Assembly: GCA_903845125.1 (NCBI GenBank)
Contig: CAIMWS010000222.1
Span: forward strand, 1 to 32,334
Direction: 5' to 3'
From: an uncultured Verrucomicrobiota bacterium
GTDB taxonomy: Bacteria > Verrucomicrobiota > Verrucomicrobiia > Limisphaerales > UBA1319
Length of the DNA: 32,334 nt
Position 1 is the first letter of the stretch. Each line of letters starts with the position of its first letter. The translations under genes and the position numbers were made by a program. Positions 17,501-24,188 of the stretch are shown here, in pieces. The notes under the pieces are model-generated. The model was not told where the DNA came from and did no database searches. It was given only the letters and a program-made list of their open reading frames with translations.

Positions 17501-17648
17501 CGGGCGCGGCACCGGGCTGGGGTTGGCCTCCGTTTACGGGATTGTCCAACAACACCATGGCTGGCTCGATATCCGCAGCACGCTGGGAAAGGGCACTGAA
17601 GTCCGGGTTTATTTGCCGGCCGGCGAGCCGGTCCCGGTGCGTTCCTGA
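14505..17648 (+). CDS. Propeller-Y_Y_Y sensor histidine kinase, one-piece membrane protein
   Basis: The 1047-residue protein has a leader at the N-terminus. About thirteen propeller blades of the two-component regulator type follow (YLWVATEMGLVRF, VLWVGTAQGVNRI, HIWIGTARGLHHQ, RIWLGTSKGLACR and others) to about residue 620. A Y_Y_Y domain spans 665-735 and a transmembrane helix about 745-766. Then come a coiled coil, a dimerisation domain with GMAHHFNNLL (H822) and an HATPase domain (IHNSCDAL, VEDNGTGM, GRGTGLGLASVYGIV). The propeller should sense a periplasmic ligand. The C-terminus ends after the ATPase domain, without a receiver or HTH domain, so it is not a full hybrid HTCS. The residue after the phospho-His, usually Asp or Glu, is His. 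No response regulator lies next to it. Confidence 0.92.
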   Translation: MCRFKASYPVVFNRFGIGLCLLWMAVAGALALDPERPLSEYRHRYWSIEHGLPPAVLKGVTQTKDGYLWVATEMGLVRFNGDRFETWTEKNTGVMANPLLNCLMAGHDGSLWFGCADGRLICHRAGDFSNYVFTTEKNLTIHCLYKDRRDRYWIGSSLGAHFLDATGVHSLPTFQEPKKNVYAILEDAQGKFWFGLDEGLVGLSTAESTIIKKYGDDFPKVKVLCEDGKGGIWAGGDNGLLHLMKDRQALYTRNRGLRDNRVQALFRDAQGVLWVGTAQGVNRIRSEKVIVEASISNLDSGGIGGFLEDKEGNFWIAGGSGLHCLNDRAFTTYGAGEGFSGLLLCIAEGTPGTMLVGTMEDGLFELSGGKARRSGKPSSLLTVTSLLQDSQDGLWIGSRRGGVDCLSPGRTINFNTNFGLLDNNVFAIHEDPTGHIWIGTARGLHHQQENRFEPVLLQGTNEFSVRALFSSRDRTLWIGTSQGLFSIRNGATNRYLLPGKSGNPMVYSVQEDQEGRIWLGTSKGLACRTETGWRNFGQTGLDSMHVFWLVDDRLGYIWYSTPWSIFRVSKAELFLHWDDPSHPANAQMFTQADGLSEMGGVGGRQSAGCRSSDGRLWFLTRRGVAVVDPSRMPTNRVPPEVVISKLMIDGRPVARTEPLFLPADTRHVEFQYAGLSYAAPEKVRYLYQLSDVDPGWREAGNQKDVTYAHLKSGSYRFQVTACNNDGVWQPGGAILNFTILPHFYETTWFYIVVSVGVAVSALGFDNWRMRRIRAQKKQLERMVQERTAELERQAVQRLELEARLHRARQLEVVGQLAAGMAHHFNNLLTIIQGNLSFLRDESGNTRDNEFLIAIEKAAVRAAGLVRQLLAFGQRHWLQRAEVDLNELVQRQVGRLRPDLPAGVELTMELAPSLRKLFVDPEMIGQILEQLIHNSCDALSGGGKIEIRTSRVEITASQSAQIPESVPGIWVVLVVEDNGTGMTDEVRSHLREPFYTTKDVGRGTGLGLASVYGIVQQHHGWLDIRSTLGKGTEVRVYLPAGEPVPVRS

Positions 17649-17661
17649 CACCAGGCCAGAG

Positions 17662-18387
17662 TCAGCGCCGGCCGTCGTACCAGACCGGGCAGCCGGAACG
17701 CGTTCGGAAATTGCGCCCCCGCTGGATGATCGTTTGCCAGAGCATTTTCAGAAAATCCCGCGGCCCATAAAGGTGGAGTTTGCGATCCGAGGTTTCCAAA
17801 GGGGTGTTTTTCAGGATCACGATGCGCATCCCTTTCTGGCGGGCCAAGCGTTTTAGTTTCTGGCTGAAATCGAGTTCCTCAGACACATAAAGCTCTTTGC
17901 TGAAGCCGTCCACTTCGCGAAAAGCGTCCCGGCGGCAAAAGATGAACGAGCCGGCCATCCAGCGGGCGGAAAGGCTCAGGGAGTTCCAGAGCCAGATGAA
18001 GGTCCGGAGCCAGAACCGGACGGAAGGCATGCTGACGACCGCGCCTCCACCGAGGCAGGTTCCCGATCGGATTTGCTGAGCAACCGCCGCAAACAACTCC
18101 GGGGAAGGACGGGAATCTGCATCCACGAAAACCAGCCATTCGCCAGTGGCGGCGGCGGCGCCGGCATTACGGGCCCGGGAGATTTGGTTGATGGGTTCAA
18201 AAACAACCCGGGCGTCCTCCGCAGCGGCGATGCGGGCGGTCTGGTCGGTGGAGTTGTTATCACAGACGATCAGTTCCGCCTCCCAGGAGATCTCCTGGAA
18301 GCTGCGCATGGCGCACCGGATGTGCCGCAAAGTGTCCCCCAGCAGCTTTTCCTCATTATAAGCCGGCACGACAACGGATATTTTCAT
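17662..18387 (-). CDS. Family 2 glycosyltransferase
   Basis: This 241-residue protein is a compact GT-A glycosyltransferase. Landmarks in order are ISVVVPAYNEEKLL at the N-terminus, ELIVCDNNSTDQTA, ISRARNAGAAAATGEWLVFVDADSRP with a DAD metal site, and ELYVSEELDFSQKLKR near residues 180-195, which holds the acidic ED pair typical of GT2. It lacks long membrane helices apart from a hydrophobic stretch near FWLRTFIWLWNSLSLSARW. It could add sugar to a lipid or polysaccharide precursor; the acceptor cannot be read from the sequence. It ends 13 bases from the end of the kinase gene (convergent). ATG 18387 was chosen over GTG 18399 because the GT2 domain starts immediately. Confidence 0.88.
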   Translation of the reverse strand: MKISVVVPAYNEEKLLGDTLRHIRCAMRSFQEISWEAELIVCDNNSTDQTARIAAAEDARVVFEPINQISRARNAGAAAATGEWLVFVDADSRPSPELFAAVAQQIRSGTCLGGGAVVSMPSVRFWLRTFIWLWNSLSLSARWMAGSFIFCRRDAFREVDGFSKELYVSEELDFSQKLKRLARQKGMRIVILKNTPLETSDRKLHLYGPRDFLKMLWQTIIQRGRNFRTRSGCPVWYDGRR

Positions 18388-18544
18388 GGTTTTCTGCACT
18401 TCGCCAGTATCCCGCCACCCGCCTATCCCTAAGCCGTTTTCCCGCCGAACTCAAATCAAAGAAACAAATAATTGGCGAATCGGATTTGGTTGGCGAAAAG
18501 CCGGGATATGGATATGATCCAGGGCAACCTGATCATAGGATATT

Positions 18545-20695
18545 ATGAAGCGTTTGGAGAGCATGCGCCGTGCCTGTTGGATAATTTTATTTTGCTGGTG
18601 GACCTGGCCGACAGTGCTGGAGGCCGGGACTGGCACGAGGACGGCGCCTTTCCGGCCGCCATCGATACCGCTGGTTGCTCATGATCCCTATTTCAGCATC
18701 TGGCTGGGGGCGGATCGCTGGACTGATGCCTGGCCCACGCATTGGACCGGGCGCCGTCAGGCCCTCCAATGCATGGTGCGCCTGGACGGCATCCCCTATC
18801 GCCTGCTGGGGCCTGAGCCAAAGGAAGCACCCGCATTGGAGCAAGTGCAGCTGGAGGTTTTACCCACGCGGACGGTGGGGACGTTCCAAAATGAGCAGAT
18901 CCAAGTCCTCTTTAGTTTCATATCCCCGCTGCTGCCGCAGAACCTGGATTTGCTATCGCGGCCAGTAACCTATGTGACCTGGCAGGTGCGTTCTCTGGAT
19001 GGCCAGAAGCACCGCGTTTCACTCTATTTTGAAGCCAGCGCAGAACTGGCGGTCAACACCCCGGAGCAGGAAGTGGTGTGGCACCACGAGAAAACGGCCA
19101 AAGTTGAGCTCCTGCGCATGGGCACCAAGGAGCAGGGCATCCTGGGCAAAAAGGGGGATGATCTGCGTATTGACTGGGGCTACGCCTATCTCTGTGCGCC
19201 GATGGAGAAGGATGTTCAGTCAGCCATCGGTGATGCGTTGTTTTTGCGGCAGGAATTCATGGCCGGCCATCCGTTGCCCAAACCTGACGATACCCGCCAG
19301 CCGCGGGCGGCCAACGATGGCTGGCCGGCCATGGCGCTGGCCTTGCACCTGGGCGCCATCGGCAAGGATCCGGTTTCCCACCGGGCGCTGCTGGCTTATG
19401 ACGACCTGTATTCGATCAATTACCTGGGACGTCTGTTGCGGCCCTATTGGCGGCGGACCGGCATCGAGATGGCTGAGCTGGCGGCTGGAGCTCTGCGGAA
19501 TTTCGGCGCAACCATGAATCAATGCGAAGCTTTTGACCGCCAGTTGCTGCAGGATTGCGCCAGCCTGGGTGGTGAAAAGTATGCCCGGCTGGTGGCCCTG
19601 GCTTACCGCCAAACCATGGCGGGCAACAAATTGGTGGCCGATGACAACGGCGAGCCGCTGTTATTCCCCAAGGAAAACTTCAGTAACGGGTGCATCGGCA
19701 CGGTGGATGTAACCTATCCGATGGGCCCGCTGTTCCTGTTTTTCGGTCCCACCCTGGCCAAGGCGATGCTGGTGCCCGTTCTCAACTATGCAGAGTCCCC
19801 GCGCTGGCTGTTTCCCTTTGCGCCCCATGACTTGGGCACCTACCCGCTGGCCACCGGCCAGGTTTACGGGGGTGGCGAGCGCTCAGATATAAACCAGATG
19901 CCGGTGGAGGAATCGGGAAATCTGCTGCTGCTGGTGGCCGCCGTGGCAAGGAGCGAAGGCAAAGCCGAATTCGCCCAGCGCTACTGGACGACTCTCACCC
20001 ATTGGGCCGAATACCTCCGGAGCAAGGGGTTGGATCCTGAAAACCAGCTTTGCACGGATGACTTTGCAGGTCACCTGGCCCACAACGTGAATCTTTCCGC
20101 CAAGGCGATCCTGGCCCTGGGCGCCTACGCCCGCTTGGGTGAAATGCTGGGCAAGGCGGAGGAGGCCAAAACGTATCGGGCCCTGGCCGAAGCTTATGCG
20201 GTACGGTGGCAGCAAATGGCCGATGACGGAGACCATTACCGGCTGGCCTTCGATAAACCCGGCACCTGGAGCCAAAAATACAACCTGGTTTGGGACCGGA
20301 TTCTGGGTTTGAATCTTTTCCCCCCGGAGGTGGCGCGCAAGGAGATGGCCTATTACCGGAAAAACCAGAATCGCTACGGTCTGCCGCTGGATAACCGTGA
20401 AAAATATACCAAGCTGGATTGGATCGTTTGGACCGCCAGCCTGACGGGGTTGCGGGAGGACTTCGAGGCGCTGGTGGATCCGGTTGGCGATTTTCTGCAA
20501 AACACTCCCCACCGGGTGCCGATGACAGATTGGTATTGGACCCACACCGGAGAGCTAAAGGGATTTCAAGCCCGCCCCGTGGTGGGTGGCGTGTTCATCA
20601 GGCTGCTGGATGACCAGGGCTTGTGGCTGAAATGGAGCGCCCAAGGCGCGCGCACCAAGGGGAATTGGGCCCCGGCGCCGGCGGTGAGCCAATAA
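18545..20695 (+). CDS. Exported glutaminase-A-like protein (DUF4964-DUF5127-DUF4965-DUF1793)
   Basis: The 716-residue protein has a signal peptide (MRRACWIILFCWWTWPTVLEA region). It carries the segments of the fungal GtaA/bacterial DUF4965 family: VAHDPYFSIW near residue 45 (DUF4964) and a beta-rich domain to about 330 (DUF5127). The DUF4965 part has YRQTMAGNKLVAD, FPKENFSNGCIGTVDVTYPM and PFAPHDLGTYPLATGQVYGG. The DUF1793 (alpha/alpha-toroid) part has CTDDFAGHLAHNVNLSAKAI, YGLPLDNREKYTKLDW, MTDWYWTHTG and FQARPVVGGVFIRLL. The name comes from a fungal glutaminase, but the six-hairpin fold suits glycosidases and most bacterial members have no proven activity. AGGA lies 4 bases before the ATG. 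The next gene, a permease, starts after 41 bases. Confidence 0.88.
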   Translation: MKRLESMRRACWIILFCWWTWPTVLEAGTGTRTAPFRPPSIPLVAHDPYFSIWLGADRWTDAWPTHWTGRRQALQCMVRLDGIPYRLLGPEPKEAPALEQVQLEVLPTRTVGTFQNEQIQVLFSFISPLLPQNLDLLSRPVTYVTWQVRSLDGQKHRVSLYFEASAELAVNTPEQEVVWHHEKTAKVELLRMGTKEQGILGKKGDDLRIDWGYAYLCAPMEKDVQSAIGDALFLRQEFMAGHPLPKPDDTRQPRAANDGWPAMALALHLGAIGKDPVSHRALLAYDDLYSINYLGRLLRPYWRRTGIEMAELAAGALRNFGATMNQCEAFDRQLLQDCASLGGEKYARLVALAYRQTMAGNKLVADDNGEPLLFPKENFSNGCIGTVDVTYPMGPLFLFFGPTLAKAMLVPVLNYAESPRWLFPFAPHDLGTYPLATGQVYGGGERSDINQMPVEESGNLLLLVAAVARSEGKAEFAQRYWTTLTHWAEYLRSKGLDPENQLCTDDFAGHLAHNVNLSAKAILALGAYARLGEMLGKAEEAKTYRALAEAYAVRWQQMADDGDHYRLAFDKPGTWSQKYNLVWDRILGLNLFPPEVARKEMAYYRKNQNRYGLPLDNREKYTKLDWIVWTASLTGLREDFEALVDPVGDFLQNTPHRVPMTDWYWTHTGELKGFQARPVVGGVFIRLLDDQGLWLKWSAQGARTKGNWAPAPAVSQ

Positions 20696-20736
20696 ACCGA
20701 AGATCACCAACCGGGAGTTGGCTGGAAATTAAAAGC

Positions 20737-22371
20737 ATGATTAGCTGGCCGATCATCAGGCGTGAACTATGGGAGGAATCCCGGCGTTCCAGCGGATTTT
20801 GGTTGCGTGTGCTGGGCGCAGGCATGGTTTTGGCAACCTTGGTTCTCGGCAGTCTCAACCGGAGTATCAACGATGCGGAGCTTGGGAGCCAGTTGTTTTA
20901 TCAGGCCAACTTCACCCTTTTCCTATCCATCTGGATTTTGGTGCCCGTCATGACGGCGGATTGCATCAGCCGCGAAAGACGTGAAGGCACGCTGGGTTTG
21001 CTGTTTTTAACTCCCCTGAGAGCCATGGAAATCGTGATCGGCAAAAGCCTCTGCCATGGCCTCCGGTCCCTGGTGGTGCTCCTGGCGGTGGTGCCGATCA
21101 TGACCGTGCCGCTGCTGCTGGGAGGGGTCAGTCCGAAGGATTGCTACCTGGCTTTGATCCTCAATTTGGCGGCCCTATTCCTGGCGCTGGCTGCCGGGTT
21201 GCTGGCCTCTTGTTTTTCGCGGAAATTCACCCGCGCCTTGCTGGCCGCTGAGTTGTTCAGCCTGGTATTCGGCTACGGTTTTCTGGCCATTCATGCGGTC
21301 CTGTACTTAATCCGGTTCGAGAACCTAAGGCACTCGGCATTCAGCCCGGCCTGGGGGTCCCTGTCGGATTTGTTGTGGTCCGTTTACCGGCGTTTGGACT
21401 TCCCCATGTTGTTCGGTATCAGCACCGGTGCCGGATTAGCTCCCAATGGGTCGATGATGAGCTTGTGGGCCGGTTTTTGGAGCCGTGCCAACGCTTCCGA
21501 ACAACAGGCTTGGTTCACTATAGCCGGAACCCTGGCTACTGTGGCCGGGTTATGCCTTTTGGCGGTTACCCGGTTGGCGGGGCATTGGCTCAGAAGGAAT
21601 TTGGGGGATGAAAGCGCCTCCCGCACGCAGCTATGGCTGCTGGAAGTCTTTTGCACGCCCCGTTTCTGGAGGTCCGTGTTCCATAGCCGCCTGGGCCGCC
21701 AGCTCGATCGCAATCCGGTGGGCTGGCTGCAGAGCTACTTTTGGAGCGCCCGGCTTTCACGCTGGGGATGGTGCCTGGTGGTCGTCCTGGCGGAGTGCTG
21801 GTTTTTAACGGACTGTTTTTCCAGCGACTTTGGTCAGCAGCAGGCCCTGCTGGCTATGATTCTTTGCGGCGGGATGGCTTTCACCGCCGCGGGCAGTTTC
21901 CGCCAGGAGCGGGAGTCCGGTTTTTTTGAACTGCTTTTGGTAACTCCGATTCAGCCCCGGCAAATCATCAACGGCAGGGTTCGGGGGATTTGGGCTCAAT
22001 ACCTGCCAGGAACCGCCATCCTGCTCCTGGTGATTGCCCTGCTTTACCTGAATCGCCATTTATTTTCCTATCACAGTATTTTCAATTTATCCGCCCAGCT
22101 TTTATTCTGCGGCGGCGCCTGGATCACGGTGCCCGTGATCGGCCTGTATTTTTCGAGTTTGCGGATGAGTTTTCTGGGTGCCTGGCTGGCCACGACAGGA
22201 TTGGGACTGGTAATTCCCGGGCTACTGATGATCGTGCCCAATATGTTCATCGACTTTAGAAATGCCTGGTTGCCTTTTGCGCTGGCCGGGCTGTCGTGCC
22301 AGTTGCTTCTGGCCAGGTTGGCGTGGGGGCAGATGTATCATCGCTTCGTATCGCGCCGGTTCATGCAATAA
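20737..22371 (+). CDS. ABC-2 type permease made of two similar halves, no ATPase neighbour
   Basis: The 544-residue protein is an integral membrane protein with about twelve hydrophobic segments. Two parts look like repeats: ISRERREGTLGLLFLTPL...IVIGK at about residues 78-103, and FRQERESGFFELLLVTPI...IINGR at about 388-414. Each is the cytoplasmic ER/EG-TPL turn that ABC-2 permeases use to contact the ATPase. The gene probably arose by fusion or duplication of two half permeases. The partner ATPase is not adjacent on either side. The start ATG at 20737 (MISWPIIRREL) is where the permease sequence begins; an upstream frame extension overlaps the DUF4965 gene and is not protein-like. What it moves is unknown. 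Confidence 0.82.
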   Translation: MISWPIIRRELWEESRRSSGFWLRVLGAGMVLATLVLGSLNRSINDAELGSQLFYQANFTLFLSIWILVPVMTADCISRERREGTLGLLFLTPLRAMEIVIGKSLCHGLRSLVVLLAVVPIMTVPLLLGGVSPKDCYLALILNLAALFLALAAGLLASCFSRKFTRALLAAELFSLVFGYGFLAIHAVLYLIRFENLRHSAFSPAWGSLSDLLWSVYRRLDFPMLFGISTGAGLAPNGSMMSLWAGFWSRANASEQQAWFTIAGTLATVAGLCLLAVTRLAGHWLRRNLGDESASRTQLWLLEVFCTPRFWRSVFHSRLGRQLDRNPVGWLQSYFWSARLSRWGWCLVVVLAECWFLTDCFSSDFGQQQALLAMILCGGMAFTAAGSFRQERESGFFELLLVTPIQPRQIINGRVRGIWAQYLPGTAILLLVIALLYLNRHLFSYHSIFNLSAQLLFCGGAWITVPVIGLYFSSLRMSFLGAWLATTGLGLVIPGLLMIVPNMFIDFRNAWLPFALAGLSCQLLLARLAWGQMYHRFVSRRFMQ

Positions 22372-22628
22372 GCGGAGCCCGCAATGGGAATACGCTCCGT
22401 TGCGGTGGGCAGCTGGTTTACCCCAATCACCGGTGCCGGTCTGTGCACCATAACCAGGCAAGGCCTCCAGGTGGCCAAGGGATTGATCCATTCCGGTCAA
22501 CAGCTCAAGATTGAAATTCTGGAGCCCACGATGCTTGGTAAACGCACCACCGAGCCTTTCCAAAATCCATTCCCGCTGCAGGAGTCCGGTTCCAGGGAGC
22601 CGCCGCCACCGTGCCAAGGCAAAACCTT
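22372..22628. other. 257-base intergenic stretch between convergent genes, no recognised gene
   Basis: The region between the permease stop and the radical SAM stop holds no gene I recognise. A plus-strand frame of 82 codons (from 22384) and a minus-strand frame are both open but lack family features or ribosome binding sites. Just after the permease stop, two inverted repeats interleave: CGGAGC 22373-22378 with GCTCCG 22394-22399, and CCGCAA 22379-22384 with TTGCGG 22400-22405. No T run follows, so a classical terminator is unlikely. It may hold a decayed gene. Confidence 0.4.
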
Positions 22629-23924
22629 TTAGGATCGCGTTCTGGTGCGGAGGGCCAGCAGGTAAGCCAAGTTCAACGGCAGAACCCAAGGCCACTCCAC
22701 CGGCGACTTTGACCAGCGCCGCATCAGGCTACGGCAGGAATAAAACCGCTGGTTCGCGTAGCGGTACCCTGCCAGGAGCGATTCCGGACTCATGAGCCGG
22801 GGGCGAAAGACGACGTCCGCCCGCCCATTATACTTGCTCCAATCGCGCGTGAGAATCCGGCCCTCAGCCTCCAGGCGTGCGTGCAGCCGGGTGCCTGGAA
22901 ACGGGGTCAGGATATTGAACGTGGCGTTTTGCACGCCCACAGTCTCCAGGAAGTCAAGGGTCTGCTCAAAGACGGCGGGCGTGTCGCCATCGAAGCCAAA
23001 CACAATGCCCGCTTGGACCGCGATGCCATGGGCATGAATTCGTTCAATAGCCCGGGCATACTCGTCCACCCGGTTGAAGCCTTTCGCCACCTCATTCACG
23101 CTGGCCTGGGAGACCGATTCCAGCCCGAGAAATAATTGCCGGCAGCCGCTGCGCGCGGCGAGTTCCAGGAATTCCTCGTCGTGCGCCGCATGGATGCTGG
23201 CCTGGCTGCTCCACCATTTTCGATGGGGGGTGAGCGCCCGAAACAGCTCTTTGGCGTAACCGATGTCGCCGGCAATGTTATCGTCCCACAGAATGATCAC
23301 TTTGCCCCGGAACGAGGCGTATTCGCGCGCGACCGCCTCCACCGGCCGCTTCCGCAGGCAGCTCTGATACATCACCGCCACTGTGCAGAAGTCGCACCGA
23401 TGGGGGCAGCCGCGGGTGGCGAAGAGAACTCCCGCCGTAGGATCACGCCGATGGAACAGGTCTTTCCGCGACATCGGCGCCTGGCTGAGGGAAGGAAGTT
23501 CCTTGGCGCAATAGCGGGAACGATGACTTCCGGCCTCGAACTCCGCAAGGAACAGCGGCCACGTCTCTTCGGCCTCGCCGGCCACGATCACATCGGCGTG
23601 TTCCTGAGCCTCGCCTGGCATCAAGGTGACATGCGGGCCGCCCAGCACCACGGTGATTCCGCGGTGGCGGAAACGGGCCGCCAAGTCATAGGCGTGGGGC
23701 GCGCTCGGCGTATGGTAAGTAATGGCCACCAGATCGGCGGCGGCCTCGAAATCGACCGGTTCCACCGCTTCGTCCACGTGGCGCACGGTCCAATGGGCGG
23801 GCACCCAGGCGGCGAGGTACGGCATGGTGATCTGCTGGAAGTTCAAAACGCGCGCGCGCCGGACCTTTTGGATTTCCGGGGAGGAAGCCGTTATCAGGAG
23901 CAGCGTTGGTGTGTCGTGCCGCAT
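22629..23924 (-). CDS. B12-binding-type radical SAM protein
   Basis: The 431-residue cytoplasmic protein begins with a cobalamin-binding-like domain (about 1-140; LVAITYHTPSAPHAYDLAARF, VVLGGPHVTLMPGEA, DVIVAGEAEETWPLF). The radical SAM core follows with RGCPHRCDFCTV, where C173, C177 and C180 bind the 4Fe-4S cluster. Later core motifs are LGLESVS, VQAGIVFGFDGDT and ILTPFPGTRLH. The DxHxxG cobalamin ligand motif is not seen, as in many members of this class. A C-terminal DUF4070-like tail is present (DVVFRPRLMSPESLLAGYRYANQRFYS). Such proteins often modify lipids or natural products, such as hopanoids, but no such pathway is next to it. It is divergent from the GH172 gene at 24189. Confidence 0.88.
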   Translation of the reverse strand: MRHDTPTLLLITASSPEIQKVRRARVLNFQQITMPYLAAWVPAHWTVRHVDEAVEPVDFEAAADLVAITYHTPSAPHAYDLAARFRHRGITVVLGGPHVTLMPGEAQEHADVIVAGEAEETWPLFLAEFEAGSHRSRYCAKELPSLSQAPMSRKDLFHRRDPTAGVLFATRGCPHRCDFCTVAVMYQSCLRKRPVEAVAREYASFRGKVIILWDDNIAGDIGYAKELFRALTPHRKWWSSQASIHAAHDEEFLELAARSGCRQLFLGLESVSQASVNEVAKGFNRVDEYARAIERIHAHGIAVQAGIVFGFDGDTPAVFEQTLDFLETVGVQNATFNILTPFPGTRLHARLEAEGRILTRDWSKYNGRADVVFRPRLMSPESLLAGYRYANQRFYSCRSLMRRWSKSPVEWPWVLPLNLAYLLALRTRTRS

Positions 23925-24127
23925 AGGACCCAGGTCATGACGGGTAATCTAGCCCAGCGCGGGCTTTCCTCAAGAGCACAAAACAGGTTGCCGAAAGCTG
24001 CCCAGGACTGGCCGTGGTTGCGTGCGAAGGCGGAAGAGTGCCTTCCCCGCACTAAACCACGGGAAATGGGTTCCTCCATGTCCCCCATCCCAGGCCTGAT
24101 TCATCGTCTGCCGCGGGTGGAATAATC

Positions 24128-24141
24128 GGGGATGCATCCCC
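24128..24141. repeat. 14-base perfect palindrome between divergent genes
   Basis: GGGGATGCATCCCC reads the same on both strands. It lies about 48 bases upstream of the GH172 start at 24189 and about 200 bases before the radical SAM start. An AATAAT sequence just before it (24121-24126) could be part of a -10 box. The placement suits an operator for a dimeric regulator, but no second copy was found in this window. Confidence 0.4.
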
Positions 24142-24188
24142 CATGGATTTGGCTTGTCGCCGGGGGGCGGGATGCTAAATCCTTAGGC

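Noticed and set aside
22384..22632. An 82-codon plus-strand frame as a real small gene
   Set aside because: No ribosome binding site, no recognised domain, and a proline/charged tail typical of a chance frame; recorded only as an intergenic stretch.
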